Shown here: piece after piece, positions 1 through 12,620 of the stretch
How the letters are laid out: every line of letters begins with the position of its first letter
How positions within the stretch are numbered: the first letter of the stretch is position 1
Assembly: GCA_022113835.1 (NCBI GenBank)
Contig: JAILWY010000027.1
Coordinates: forward strand, 3,722,501-3,786,500
DNA: 64,000 nt
Reading direction: 5' to 3'
Source of the DNA: Atopsyche davidsoni
Lineage: Eukaryota > Arthropoda > Insecta > Trichoptera > Hydrobiosidae
The notes under the pieces: model-generated
Database searches by the model: none
Told to the model about the DNA's origin: nothing
What the model saw: only the letters and a program-made list of their open reading frames with translations
Program-made: the position numbers and the translations under genes

Positions 1-1111
1 TCCAATTCCAAGCGGATAAATGGGTTTTCGTAAACACTTTAACAGGAAAAAAAGATGAACCTGAAAATAAATAAAATATCGTTGATAACCCATCTATAGG
101 TAAGAGGATCAATTTAAAAAAAATAATGTTCTCCATTTTTTCGGAAGATGATAAATATATATATATTTTTTTATGTAGCCGTTAATGTTTCAAATGTGAT
201 TTTGAAATGATATAACTAGTTTTTAAATTTTTTAAGCCCTCCAAATCCAGACTTTTATTTTCTGGGTAAAATAGTACTAATAGTTAATTTAAAAAAAAAT
301 GCAAATCAACGTATTTTCATTGCCAATAGTATTTATTATGTTAAATAAAATTTACTAGAGAGCTTTGTTTTGTCATTTTTAAATTCATGGTTTTTTCAAT
401 TAACATATTTTTAGTATGCAATACTCTTTAATGTTTTTTGTTTAGGTTATATAATCTTTAAAATATGTTCCTGATTTTTCAGTTCTACTCCATTGCATGT
501 GTAAAATAAATAATCTACAAAGGTTTTGATTTATAACCTTTTTACCGAAGAAGTGTACTCATAAGTTTTGTGTGCTTACCAATTAAATCAGAAAAAATAT
601 AAACTGTTAAAAATAATAAAAATCTTTTAGCAAAATTCAGCAAATATATTAGAATCCTGAAACTCTATAAAGATCTCACTGAAAAACGGCGTATATTTCA
701 GTTGTTACGTTCGTTTTTTGCGTCAATTTTTCATGCTGGAACTTTCACAGATAAATACAGAGTTGTATAATACCGCGATTATTCAGGTAGTTCCCTACAT
801 CGGAAGCTCGGCACTAATATGGTGATTCCATACAATAGTTACAGCCACGCAGTCTAACTGAAATATAACTTTAATTAATTATCTACAGCACACGTAGGGT
901 GTCATGGAACCGAAGTGTCACAGTCATTTATACTGAAAACAAAGAAAATTCAAACAATGCCAAGCCTCAAAGCTGGGATTTCCACGTGCTGCTTATCGCA
1001 AACCTATTAATTTGTAAACAATTATTATAAACTTAATGGATAGAAATTCACGAAATCAAATACAACATACACGCTTTCACCCTTAAAAAGCTTTGTTAGG
1101 TATCCGGTGCT
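1..1111. other. AT-rich spacer, no gene seen
   Basis: Long A/T runs and no open frame of note on either strand. I see no splice-bounded exon, RNA gene or inverted repeat that stands out. Confidence 0.6.
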
Positions 1112-1190
1112 CCAGCGCTTTGGTCTCCGTTCTGGGTCCATCTTCAGGGGTTTTTCTTCTTTCAAGGATCTTCAGGTATTGAAACGTTGG
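1112..1190 (-). repeat. Nested-hairpin motif, copy 1 of 2
   Basis: An outer inverted pair (CCAGCGCTTT at 1112, AAACGTTGG at 1182) encloses an inner GGTCTCC/GGGTCC stem at 1122-1139. The same arrangement with better pairing is at 62543-62590. On the minus strand the core reads CCTGAAGATGGACCC followed by GAGACCAAAGCG. Two related copies 61 kb apart suggest a dispersed-element piece. The family is not identified; a link to retroelement ribozyme-like termini is speculation. Confidence 0.4.
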
Positions 1191-3104
1191 AGAACTAATA
1201 AAATAAAGCAGCTGAACCCCCAAAAAACCGTATTAACTTAACAACAGCTGCCAAAAACCAATGAATATAGGCTTGGCAGAACATCAAAAGTCTGGTAAAG
1301 TATATGGAAAAAAAGGAGCTCTGTATTAAATAAGTTTAGTCAAATTCAGTTCAATTACTGTTTATTTTCACTAATATTGTTTAAAAAAAATACAAAAAAT
1401 TTTAACAGTTTGTTTTTTTATTAGAATAATAAATACTTTGAATAGAAATACTTAATAAATTACATTATAATTTTTTAAAAAACGAATCTTATCGCAATAA
1501 AAAGAAAATATTGTGAGAACAAAACATTATTATTTTTATAATAATAATATCTATTTTTAGATTGTTTCGCCAATAATTCATGAGAAAATGCTAAGACAAC
1601 CTTTTTTTCCATTACTTGTTTCTTTTATAAAGTGATCTAATATAAATGATTATAACGAAAAAATTTCTAAGAAAACACTTATATTTTTATATTTATGAAA
1701 ACGAAATAACGAAAAACCAGCAATGGGTATTATTAAATATTTATGAAATTCACTTTACCATTTACGCAAGTTTATTGTGAACATATTTTTTTAGGTTTTT
1801 AGTTCATATGTTAATATAAAAAAATATGGAATGCAATTTATAGTTCTTTTCAAATAACGACACGTCTTGTTCAAAACTCTGTTTAAAATTAAGGTCCTTT
1901 TAAAAGTGACTCCATAAATAATGTCGCCGTAGTTAAAAACAGATTCCCATTATTCCACAATATGGCAACCCTGCATGCGGCAACGTCACCAACAATAAAA
2001 GTGTTTCCGGTCTGAGACGGAATTACGGGACGCTTTCTAAGTTATTGAATTAAACTCTACCAAGCCTGGAGTTGGCATTGTAGAGAACGTAAGTCAACTT
2101 CTTAGGATATGACGTATACGAACAATGTGGAGATTGTTTACTTGCGATGAAGACTGAAAGCTCATCTGGGTAGAGTGTAGAGCAGAGAGCTTTATTGTAA
2201 AAGTATTAGTTTAAAACAACTCTATCTTATCATAGAGAGTCCAATTACCCACATGAGTTTATTCGTATACTAAAAATATTTAGAGATTGTTGACTTATAC
2301 GGATAACTGAGTTCGTATCTGAAACAAGTAAAGTAGATTAAAATAACCTTTCCTCATCTTAGAGAGCTTATTCATGTAACAGATAACTGAAAGTCGCTAT
2401 TATTCACATGCGTTTATTTATACTGAATAAACAATGATATGCATGTTTAATTTACCAAAAAAATATTCTATAAAAAGAACGATAAAAAATCAATCAATTC
2501 CCACGATAGCTAATCTAAGAGCCGGATTACAAACAAACATAAATAAACTTCACGCTTAAATAATTATAAAAGCAATAAAATATTAATATCGTTTAATAAA
2601 ACACGCAATAAAGCATTTCCGTGAATGTCGTAAACGTCTATTCATAATCCCGGCACTTAATTATGATTAAAGACTGGCAAGAAAAATAACACCTGTTTAC
2701 AGCAAAAATACAGCATTCTGAATAAGGGGAGAACTGAATCGCCGGTTTAATTAATCAATATAACTTTAGGGACACCCGGTAGACACGGAAACTTTCTGTG
2801 TCCGCCCAATCGGGAGCTTTCAACCACTCTGTGTTTTGTAAAAGCTTCATTTATACAATAATCGCTTATAAGTTTTACGGAAGATCGGCGTGGATGAATA
2901 ATTAATTTTTTTTTTGACTATTACTAAATAATGTTTTGTGTTCTTAGTGGTTAGCATTTTTTTTTTTGTAAACAACAAAAAAAAATACCAACGATTTGTA
3001 CATGTATAAAGCATTATAAAAATGTTTGAAACGGCAGTAATAAAAAGTGTGTACAATTTGTAAACATGGCAATGAAATTCTTGTGGTTTTTGGTAATAAA
3101 TTCA
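1191..3104. other. AT-rich spacer, no gene seen
   Basis: Mostly A/T-rich with slightly GC-richer stretches near 1960-2060 and 2740-2830. A donor-like AACGTAAGT lies near 2086, but no convincing exon precedes it. No recognisable repeat of another window region was found. Confidence 0.5.
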
Positions 3105-3240
3105 CAGGGGGGTATGGATGATTTGATATAACAGTTACACACTCATTTTTCAACGTATCTTATGTGTAACTAGGATGTTGCTTTTAAAAAAATCTCACTC
3201 TTTATGCACCAAGGTTGTCTCCACCTCGATCCATACCTAT
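3105..3240. mobile_element. CAGGG-ended MITE, copy 1 (diverged)
   Basis: The left end, CAGGGGGGTATGGATGATTT, matches the left end of the copy at 17123. The interior shares the motifs gatataacagttacac, ggatgttgc and caccaaggttg in the same order. The right end keeps only the inner part of the terminal repeat (ATCCATACCT). The ends resemble hAT-type termini, but no target duplication is visible and no protein is encoded. It is a decayed non-autonomous copy. Confidence 0.6.
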
Positions 3241-4231
3241 GTTCTCATTTTAGTCACTGCGGTTGTCACTGTATATAATATACGTATAGGGTTATAACAG
3301 TATCAGTATAAGCTCTTCGCTTTTTGCTACCGGAAACCGTTGATCCGTCCATGCAGGCTGTTTTAATAAACCGCCCAACGAGACAGACTGAACACCGCGC
3401 AAGTGGCATGTGTGCGATAATGGCGAAAACAAAACACCGAGTTGGACTCAATCCAATATGCCTTTGCAAATCGAGCGACCCCACAAAGCCAACAACCACA
3501 CATGCAGTATATTTATTGCAACTCCGAACTTAATTTACAACAAAATATATCAGTAAAAAAATACGAGATCAGCTGTTTAGAAGTGTATTTGTATTTTCAC
3601 AACATTTTTCTTTTAAACGCCTATTTGAACGTGAGTCTGAAACTCTCATTGGCACATACTCGTATGGTCAAATATTTCGTATTAAGCATAACGCATCAAC
3701 CACTCAATATATATATATATATAAAGTAACATAATATATGTGCATTTGCTTCATCTTTCTAAAAGGTTGTATGTTGACCGGTTCTATTAATCATATTCTA
3801 TGTGATTGTGACATGTGCGTAAAAAATGATTTTTTATTAAAAAAACATCATTTTTCAAATTAATAAAATTTTTGCACACGACGATCGCCATTGGGTTATT
3901 GTTAATCAATCAAATATTTTTCTTTAAATTTATGTTCACTGTCGTTTCCACTCCATTATATGAAACGTCTAGACAATTCAAAACAAGAAATAATATTTTG
4001 TTACGTGCATTAGATATAGTAAAAAATTGTATTATATATTATTTTAAATATTTGTGTTTTACATGTACAAGTAATCCTTATATGTAAGGAATTTAAATTT
4101 CTAGAATCGCAACTAGGCTTAGGGTATTAGAAACTGGAAACAACGATGAAATAAATGGACTTTTTAATAGGCCAATACAATTTCTTTAAATAAAGAAATG
4201 AATTAGGACAATCTATGAGTTGATAAAGTTT
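3241..4231. other. Spacer with two overlapping short open frames, no gene called
   Basis: Between 3266 and 3729 several short frames overlap on both strands, and none has a family signature. A short TA run lies near 3703. The GC-richer part (3320-3500) has no visible splice-bounded exon. I see nothing else. Confidence 0.5.
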
Positions 4232-4562
4232 ATTATTAAATTAAATATTTTTGACAGAGAGTACTTGGGGGAAGTCCATTTTAATATTTTTGAGTAAAAT
4301 ACTTGAGTGATTTTCCACATGTTCGTTTTTATTTGTGACCGGTTTCGCCAACCTTTCACGTTGGCATTATCAAACAGAGTGAGATTGTTAGAGGGAGAGG
4401 TTGTTGGAAAGAGAGAGAGAGAGAGTGATTGTCAGGTGGTAAAGGCTAATGTGATTTTAATGTACCTGACAAGTGGAGGATTCTACACAATTGCAAATTA
4501 TTGTGAACAAATGTTTTTATATTAACGGGGTAATGATAATGCCAAATATTTTACTCAAAAAT
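4232..4562 (-). repeat. Solo relative of the 43.8-kb tandem repeat
   Basis: Positions 4232-4352 are the reverse complement of part of the tandem unit at 43791-44856, including the gaccggtttcgccaacctt core and the GAGTAAAATACTTGAG arm. A 16-bp arm at 4286-4301 is repeated exactly in inverse at 4547-4562, so this copy looks like a small element with inverted arms about 277 bp apart. Its interior, including a GA microsatellite near 4412, is absent from the array units. No coding capacity. Confidence 0.65.
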
Positions 4563-7063
4563 ATTTTTACTAGTCTCAATAATTTTACTGAAGAACCGAA
4601 AGTCAATCGATTCAAATTTATTTAAATCTTTGAAAAGACAATTTGTAAACTCGCAAAGACTGTGCGAGTCTTTTCGTTAAATAATATCTGAACAAAGTCG
4701 TTTCTTATCGACGGGGAAATAAATCTTGAACTTTCCAGCGAAATTGTTTAGAGTCAAGCTATTTAAGCGACACAAGCATTAGGGCTGGGGAGGAGGCGAA
4801 ATGAACGTCTCCTGAAGCCGGCTCCGGAGTAATCCGTTTAAAATTAGATTTTGGCTTTGACGAGAGAGGAAAAATTCAGTCGAATTGAAAAATATCCATT
4901 GTGCAAACAGTCGCGACTCAGTGAACCAAAAGAACAAATCCATAGAAGGGACGTTTGCACACGTCCCCATGGGGGCAGTTTCAAAAGGCTGCGTTTAAGG
5001 CATGGCTTTTGAAATAAATGCTACAGATTTAACGTTGTATCTTCTTTTGAAAGCTTTGCTGAAATTTCCTGAAAAAGCACGTAATTATGTTTGTAGTCAA
5101 TTGTTTATGAAATACATTTTTTTACTTTTTAATAATTATGAAAATTATCATTTATCAAACATTTTTGTTTAATTATTTTCATATCGTTTTATAAGCCAAA
5201 TAATTAAATTTTTATAATAATTTAAATAACCAAAATATTGTTATATTTTGTGTAATATTTTTTTGATTTTTACGTTATGACTAAAAGTTTCACAGTAATT
5301 GAAATGACGTGACACATTTCATCTACAAGGCTACTGAAAATAAAATGCAAGTAGATTATTAATTCTTATTCAATTTCAACTTAATCAGGCAAATAAAATA
5401 AAAAATCCTTTCTTACAAGGTTGTTAAGTGCGCCGTCTCTTTGAAAGGTTGCGATATTTTATTTTTAAAATAAGTTAAGGCCACGCCTATACTTTATTAG
5501 AATAAAGCCCAATACTTTTCCAATAAATGAAATTTAGACGTTTCATTTATGTTTATATTTGAAATGCATTTTATTATTTGTGCGTTTTTATATTATGTAC
5601 GATAATCATACATTGAAAAATTGTCCTGTTTGTAAATTTTATTTTAAAGATGATAGTAAATTAATATTGAATATGTTTGAATTTTTACCCTTACAAATTA
5701 TTTTGCATACAATTTATTTTGAAGTAACGGTATTTTCTTGATATTTAACGTATTAAATGATGAGCTTAAGCATTTTGGTATGATGTATGTAGATATAGAA
5801 ATATGATACTGCAGTATAGCAAGAATATATTTTATTTCTATTTGTAATTTATAAATTGGTACAAGAGAACCTTGAAAATAAGAAATGACTTTGGATTATT
5901 GAAAATCTTTAAAATTAAGAAAACGTCAAAAATTTCTTCGAATGAGGTTGTATTCAACTTACTTCTCGTTCTGAAATTGTTTGCCCATCCCATAAAATAT
6001 GCTATACCTGCTTAAGTGGCTGGTTATTACATTTGAATTTGAAGGTATACCGAATCACTTACTCGTTCGTTCATCTCCATTTACTGAAAAAGACGTTACG
6101 ATAACCAAGTGTTAGCATAAATTTAGACACTAAGACAATTTAAATTAATTCAAATATACAGCTAAATGATATTTTATAAATAATTAAATAAATTCATTTC
6201 TCAATCCCATTTCCCACTTGCAATTTGCAATTTATCAAGGCAATGTAATTCGGTTTCCTAGCAGTTGAATTACATGCAATCACTTTGTTTATATTTAATA
6301 ATTTAATATTTAAATCTCTTTATTTCACAAACAGAAGACATCCAAACATAAATAAACCGAAAACAAACAGCCTATTATCAAACAACCTTTTTTTAAGTAG
6401 GAGACGGTTTTTATATAGAAGACACATATTAAACATGCACCTGAGGTATATACGAGTATATTATTATATTTATTAATATAATATTTATTCCTATTTTATA
6501 TATTTTGTCAGTCTCAATGGTGGTTACCCCAGGAGTCGGTATCCCACGTCATGTATTGGCGGAATGTAAATACGGGAAATTTATGATAATACGGGCTTAG
6601 CTCTGATGTTCAGGAGATATTCAGAGGCACCTGCGAAGAGGAAATTATTATACTAAATGCGAACACGAAAAAAGATAGAGCTGTTTATTTGGAGCTACAA
6701 TCATTTCGATCCATCGGGCTTGCTTAATGCCACGAGCGAAAATATTTATGGATTCCTATGTACCTTTTCATTTTTCACGGTATTCATTATACTTGTATGT
6801 ACAGTATAATGTATGATTTATGAGTAAATTGGAATCTAGGTTTGAGATATCCCCATCCTGTATAAATTTTTTTTTTTTTGGTAAATGTAAATTCGAGGTG
6901 CTTTATTTTTCTAACGTTTTTAATGTGCGCTTTTATTGATACTTTTATATATAAAAAAAACGTGAAAGGTAAGCCTTGGATAATCTTTGATAAGTTATGG
7001 TATGATGTCTTTCGTATTTATGAATCACTATTTTTTGTGTATATATGTTGTATTATCCCTTAA
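4563..7063. other. AT-rich spacer with one GC-richer patch
   Basis: Positions 4740-4990 are GC-richer and contain a CTCCTGAAGCCGGCTCCGGAG-like imperfect inverted repeat near 4808. The rest is A/T-rich. Short frames at 5559, 6285 and 6878 look like chance openings in AT-rich DNA. No gene called. Confidence 0.5.
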
Positions 7064-7875
7064 GAGTCAAGGTCCCATAATCGAGTTTTTTTGATCATTT
7101 TCTAGTCCGTTGTACGAAAAATCGACTGCACCAATCAAACAAATTTAAATGCAGTTTGATACATCCCTTCTTTCAAATAAAATATTTTTTTATTTCTTAT
7201 CAATTTACTATTAATATGATAAATATGTGTTTTTCCGATTGAAGTGTAGGAATTTGGAGATTTGTCGTGTCCCTTTTCCAAGAGTCCTAAACATTTAAAA
7301 GTCTTTTTTTCAATTGGAATTAAAAGATTAAATATAAACCCTGTGCGATATATTATTTTAAAAATTAAAAAAAAAAAAATCTTTAACAAACTTTGGTTTT
7401 GAAAAGTCGCCATTTTATCCAATTTTTCAACATCTTCAAGATTTTATTTTTCCCTGAAAATAGACTGCCAACCAGACATCAGAGGCAGTCCATAACCTGT
7501 CGAAATCGTGTCATTTAATTAATTTAATTGTCTCTTTATTTTGCAATGTCGAAAGTTGATTTTTTTACAGAGTATTGAAAAAACAATAAATTATATTTAT
7601 CTATTTTTTTAAATTTAATTAACGCCCATTTTTAGGGTAAAATCTTTTATTTCGAATTGAAAAAAAGACTTCTGATCTCCAAATTCCTACACTTCTATCG
7701 GAAAAACTCATATTCATCATATTAATGGTAAATTTATAAGAAATAAAAATATATTTTATTCGGAAGAAGGGATGTATCAAACTTTTTGCATACAATTTTT
7801 TTGATTAGTGCAGTCGATTTTTCGAAAAACGGACTAGAAAATGATCAAAAAAACTCGATAATGGGACATAGACCC
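7064..7875. mobile_element. TTAA-flanked piggyBac-like MITE, palindromic copy
   Basis: Flanked by TTAA at 7060-7063 and 7876-7879. The left end, GAGTCAAGGTCCCATAATCG, and the right end (minus strand GGGTCTATGTCCCATTATCG) are long inverted repeats. Other copies have one distinct end of each type (A and B). This one has an A end at both termini, joined near 7460-7500 around a B-type inner segment, so it is a head-to-head foldback of about 812 bp. Arms 7064-7290 and 7665-7875 should pair almost fully. TTAA targeting fits the piggyBac superfamily, but no transposase is present. A 95-codon open frame inside is only the antisense of the repeat. Confidence 0.85.
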
Positions 7876-7879
7876 TTAA

Positions 7880-9690
7880 ACATTGTATAATAATTGCATA
7901 ATGCGATCAAATATTTTTTTTATATTATGTATAATTTATTAAATATAAAACTGTTATTAATAAATAAAAACAATTCATAGTTGATGCACATACATATTCA
8001 TAGTATAAACTAGAAATTGAATTTTTTGAATGTATGTCACTGAGTATACACTTTTTTTTTTTTTAAATGTTTCATTATAAATTGAAAGTAAATATACTGT
8101 CACTGAAATTACGAAGAAGCAAAGTATTTTGTTTGTTTAAAATAAGGGTTGTTTTGTTAAGGCTGTAGCAAACCTTAGCAGCCGGTGGCTGTGATTGTGA
8201 GTGCCGCAGAGCGCTCGACGTTTCCTCTGACCGGATGGCCTCCTGAAGAGATTGTCGGCTGTCTTTTGAAATTGTTGAGTCGATCTTTATTTTTGAGCCT
8301 GAAAGACGGGATTGGAAGCACATTGTCTCGGGAGAAACTTTCCTGACAAGAATAATTCAAAGGAAGCTTGTTATTAAAGAGCAATCCTACAGTGCTATTT
8401 TAATGTTTAATTGGGAAAATCATTATAATAAAATTATAAGCATCTCTCAAATTTATTTGTAAGATAAAAGTGGATTGTTAAAAATTGTATATAATTATTG
8501 TATAGAAAAGTATATACATTCAAAGCTCAATTTATTTGTATAGGCAATTTTTTTAATATTTAAAGCTTATATGTTTAACATGTATTATATAAAAAATCAC
8601 ATATTTTTCATCCATGAATTTTATGAGTCTTAAACTTTTTATTTTCAAAATAATAATAATTTAAAATATTGTATAAAGAGAGCTTAAAAAACTATGTGTC
8701 ACCTATAATAGACTTGCTTCATTTGCTTTATTAAATCAACAAATACGAAAAGTCAAATTTCAAAAAGATAACACTGTTATTTTTAAAGAGCGTTTTCGCC
8801 TTTCAAGATCTTATAAAGTTCTTGCGAATACTTACAAACGAATGAAATTTTTTCTCTCATTGATGAATCGTTGAAAATACTATAAACAAAAAATCCGGTT
8901 AAAATTATACTACTTGCCTGTTTTAATACAATTTATAACACATGTATAAAAAATAGTTGTGTGATGGTTATTATTTTAAATGATAACAGTTTTCGCGTTT
9001 ATGTGTGCGGCAAGTTTCATTAAAATCAAGCACCTGTGATTATGACAGGTATATAAACCTGGAGTCACGCGGCATTGTTTAATCGAGCGAGGTAATGTCA
9101 CCATACAAAGATAATCTCAGGTCTTAGGTGTTCCTCACATTCGTGTATGGAAGTGTAATTACAAACGCGCCTTTCTAGCGGTATAGACATTGAATCTTCA
9201 GTAATTAAACCTAATATTACTGTTATCTTGGAACAAAACCGTCCCGTGGTAGAGTTAAAAGCAATTTTAAATTTGTATATAAAAACACCTGGTTAATATA
9301 CAATGCTATGTAATTTTGTACAAACAATCGTTTATTGCATAATTAAAAGCAAACGCGTAATATATGTTTAAGGTTTTAATTGGTGCTTTAATATCATTCT
9401 ACCATAACACAAACTGAAATAAATAACCTATGGTTTATGATGCAGCTTGATATATAAGAATTCGTAAGACTACAAACAAAAAAAAACACAATTAACCTAA
9501 TGACTAAATTTCTGCCTTTTGTGATTTGAACACTCTAATCAATTTGCTGATAACAGCTAAAGTATTTTATATATACCCAACGTCTTTAGCATTTATTTTT
9601 TTAAATAATATAAACAAAGTGAATTTATATTTTTAATTATTATAAAACTCGAAATAATATTAACGTCATTAAATTACATAAACATAAGAT
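7880..9690. other. AT-rich spacer, no gene called
   Basis: Positions 8160-8350 are GC-richer and open in two minus frames (82 and 69 codons), with no recognisable domain and no splice context. The remainder is A/T-rich. Confidence 0.5.
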
Positions 9691-9900
9691 AAAACGGATA
9701 TCTCGGTGGTAGAATCAGCCATAAGAGGGTTTGTTGGGGTAGTTTTTTCACCCTCGCAGATCCCATTAAGGGTTGCAGGTATTTGGTGTTGGGGGTGGAA
9801 TGTAATTATATGCAAACGGTCCATTAAATATTATAAAACGAGGGTGGTTAATTCTTGTTTTTGAAGTCATTAAGAGTTTACAGCGGCGCTACAAAGGTAA
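9691..9900. promoter_or_regulatory. Candidate cis-regulatory patch
   Basis: A GC-richer island in AT-rich DNA with an octamer-like TATGCAAAC, several TTAAT/CATTAAA homeodomain-like cores and G-rich strings. It matches none of the window's repeat families. The call is by composition and motif look only. Confidence 0.2.
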
Positions 9901-11809
9901 CGTGTTATTAGTAATGAAAATTTACAATTTTGTTGATGAGAAACTGATGGGTATATACATAATTGTGGCTTTTATTTTTTTCCTTTTGGTAATAATTATA
10001 AAAATCTTTTAATTGTGTTATTCTAAACATTCTAAGAAAAATTAAATACTTAGACATCAATTCAAAATATATACATGTAAAAATTTTAAAATATCTTCAA
10101 AACGCAACATACCAGAAAAATCATTTAAGTTTTCATAACTTAACCATCATTTTTAAAAACACAAAAAATAATTATAAAATTATAATAATAAAAATACCTA
10201 TGTTGTAATCATTCATATTTTATGCAAACTCATCAACTTAACATACATGATTAAATATTTTATCGAACATTGGTCAAACAACAATCAAATTCAAAACTGC
10301 AATATACCAAAAACTGTGTTGAATATTTTTAACACAGTTTATTTATTCACTTTTGAAGTAAATCTTTTATCATGAGATATTTAAGTGAACTTTGCACTTA
10401 AAGGGTAGTTTTTCACATTTGAATGTGAGAAACTTTAGTCTCAATTTCAATTTATTTCAGCAAGCAGAGGTCATACACCAGCTTATTTTCAATATTTATT
10501 AAAAGAAATAAACTTATGAAATTTGGTCTAGCCTCTAAAAAAATAAATAATGGATATTTATTGTATGGATTTTTCATGCAGGTAAATTAGAAAGTTTTTC
10601 TAAGTCAAATATCTATATATAGTGGGTTTATTTTAAACCTATTTTACAACTCGTATTAATGCGATTTATGTATGTATTAATGATGGCTACGAATTTTATT
10701 TTTAAAATAGTTTTCATTACTTGTAGATTTTATTATATTTATGTATATTTTTTTTAGTTTGTTTATCTATTGTCAAAGATAATGATATTCGCAAGCATTT
10801 GAGTTTTGCTTGTTTCAACGATGAGAAGATCAAACGAATCATAAATAGATCATTGAGATGTTTTATTTATTTCTATTGTTTAAAATGAAACTCCATCGAT
10901 AATTACCAATAAGGAAGTGTTAAATTACTTTTTTATTTATATTGCAATTTATATTTCAAAATATAATTTTCACCATAGTAAAATATTAGCTTACTCATAT
11001 TTATCATACTTATCCAATTTTAGCTGCAAAATGTGTGTGATGACAATGTAATTATGCCATTTTGCAGATTTCATCCAATAATTTCAATCCTATTAGGCAA
11101 ATGAGCGCACCCCTCCGAGAACGCGTTGTCACTATCAGCGGCTTAATCACTGAAAAGTTTATGAGCAGCGTCAAGCGTGAAATACTTTTGAAAACATTTT
11201 GTTTGTACTATAATCATTAACATATTAATAACCACTTCCTGTTCAACACATCCGTGATCGTTGAAAATAAAATAATTTCAAAAAATAAACGTAATATGAT
11301 ACAAACATAAAAAACTGAAGGTTTACATAAACTGAAAAATAAAATCCATAAACACAAATAAAAAATATTTTTCTGTGGTCTTATACTAATGCTGTGTTTA
11401 TTGGCCCAAAGCGCCTTAAATTCCGGTAAAAAAAAATATTCTTGAATCGATACCGGAAAGTACACACAGCCTTGTGAATTATAAGAGCGATCGGAATTCC
11501 GAAACCTTATTTCACAAAAAAGTGATTTACTTCGTTTTAACGCCCTGTTTTTTCGCTCTGCAATCAAAAAAGTGTTATTGTGATTTATCAGATTTTATGT
11601 TAAAACACTTTTTTAACTGAATATTAATTTATGTAGCAAAGGCTAAATAGGAAATTTGTAATAAATAACTTTTGTAGGCTGGTTATATTTTGTTTGTATT
11701 TGCGTTGAGCATGTCAAATCGAATATGTAATAAATATTATTAAGCTCTGCATGTTGGCGAAATTGATCATTAAATTAAGTGTTTTAAGAAATATAAAAAA
11801 ATTGGTATG
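9901..11809. other. AT-rich spacer, no gene called
   Basis: Very A/T-rich. A 116-codon minus frame at 11217-11567 has hydrophobic, low-complexity-biased composition and no recognisable motif, so it is not called. Positions 11100-11170 are locally GC-richer. Confidence 0.5.
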
Positions 11810-11925
11810 CTAGCTTAGTAATTAAACCATTGACCCTTAAATAAGAAGTCCCCGGTTTGATCTTCGTCCTGAAAGATGAATACAAACTTTGTTATGAACT
11901 TACACCCGTTTTAGTCAAGTCGAAG
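11810..11925 (+). mobile_element. tRNA-derived SINE-like head
   Basis: An A-box-like TAGCTTAGTAATTAAACC is followed about 30 bases later by a B-box-like CCGGTTTGATCTTCG. The same order and spacing occur in the piece at 57563, and in part at 60712. A clover-leaf tRNA cannot be drawn, so this is read as a decayed SINE 5' part, not a tRNA gene. Confidence 0.5.
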
Positions 11926-12399
11926 AAAATTAATATTGATATCATGTGTATAGATAAAATATATATTTTTTAAATGTAATAATTATCGTTGGTAAATCTA
12001 TTCTTATTTATTCATTAACAAGTTAAATAAATGCTTGAAATATAACTGACTCTTATTCATTTAAAAACAGACCATGGCAAAGATTAACAAATATTAATTG
12101 TTTAGGCCATAGTGACCACATTCATCAATTAAGGACCTCATCACACTAATACATATTGCCAAATATGTTATAGATAGACAAGATTTCTATAATATTTTGT
12201 AAGTTTTGAATAAAACAAATTAACTATTTTTTACAGTAGAAATCTTGTTTACAAGAAAATGAAATATTACAAAATTTGTCGCGACTTCTATAACGTGCTT
12301 GTCAACATTTTTTTTGTAATATTCATGAATCCGAATTCTGCAGTTAATCCATAACAACATTTCTAAAGATAAAATATTTTAACCACGTAATTCATATTC
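11926..12399. other. AT-rich spacer
   Basis: No gene, repeat family or structured element seen. Confidence 0.5.
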
Positions 12400-12620
12400 T
12401 TCCATCCAGTATTCTACGTAATCCGGCGTAATAATACGCTCGTGGGTACATTAGAGTCACACGCTTGCTGACTATTATTTCCCAATTATGCTATTATAGC
12501 CGGGGTGATAATAAAACAAGGCCCGGCATATGAGAGGGTTATCGACTGACTATTTCGGTACGATATCCGATAGGCCCGTTAGATATCGCACGAGGGGTAC
12601 GTGCCGAGGGATGCTCGACC
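12400..12620. promoter_or_regulatory. Candidate cis-regulatory patch
   Basis: GC-richer, CpG-containing single-copy stretch with homeodomain-like TAATAA cores and paired GATATC strings near 12565-12595. No exon is evident. The assignment rests on composition only. Confidence 0.18.

Noticed and set aside
7135..7422. 95-codon minus frame
   Set aside because: Lies wholly in the palindromic TTAA element; the homologous DNA in sister copies is interrupted.
11217..11567. 116-codon minus frame
   Set aside because: Hydrophobic AT-driven composition, no start context, no homologous motif.
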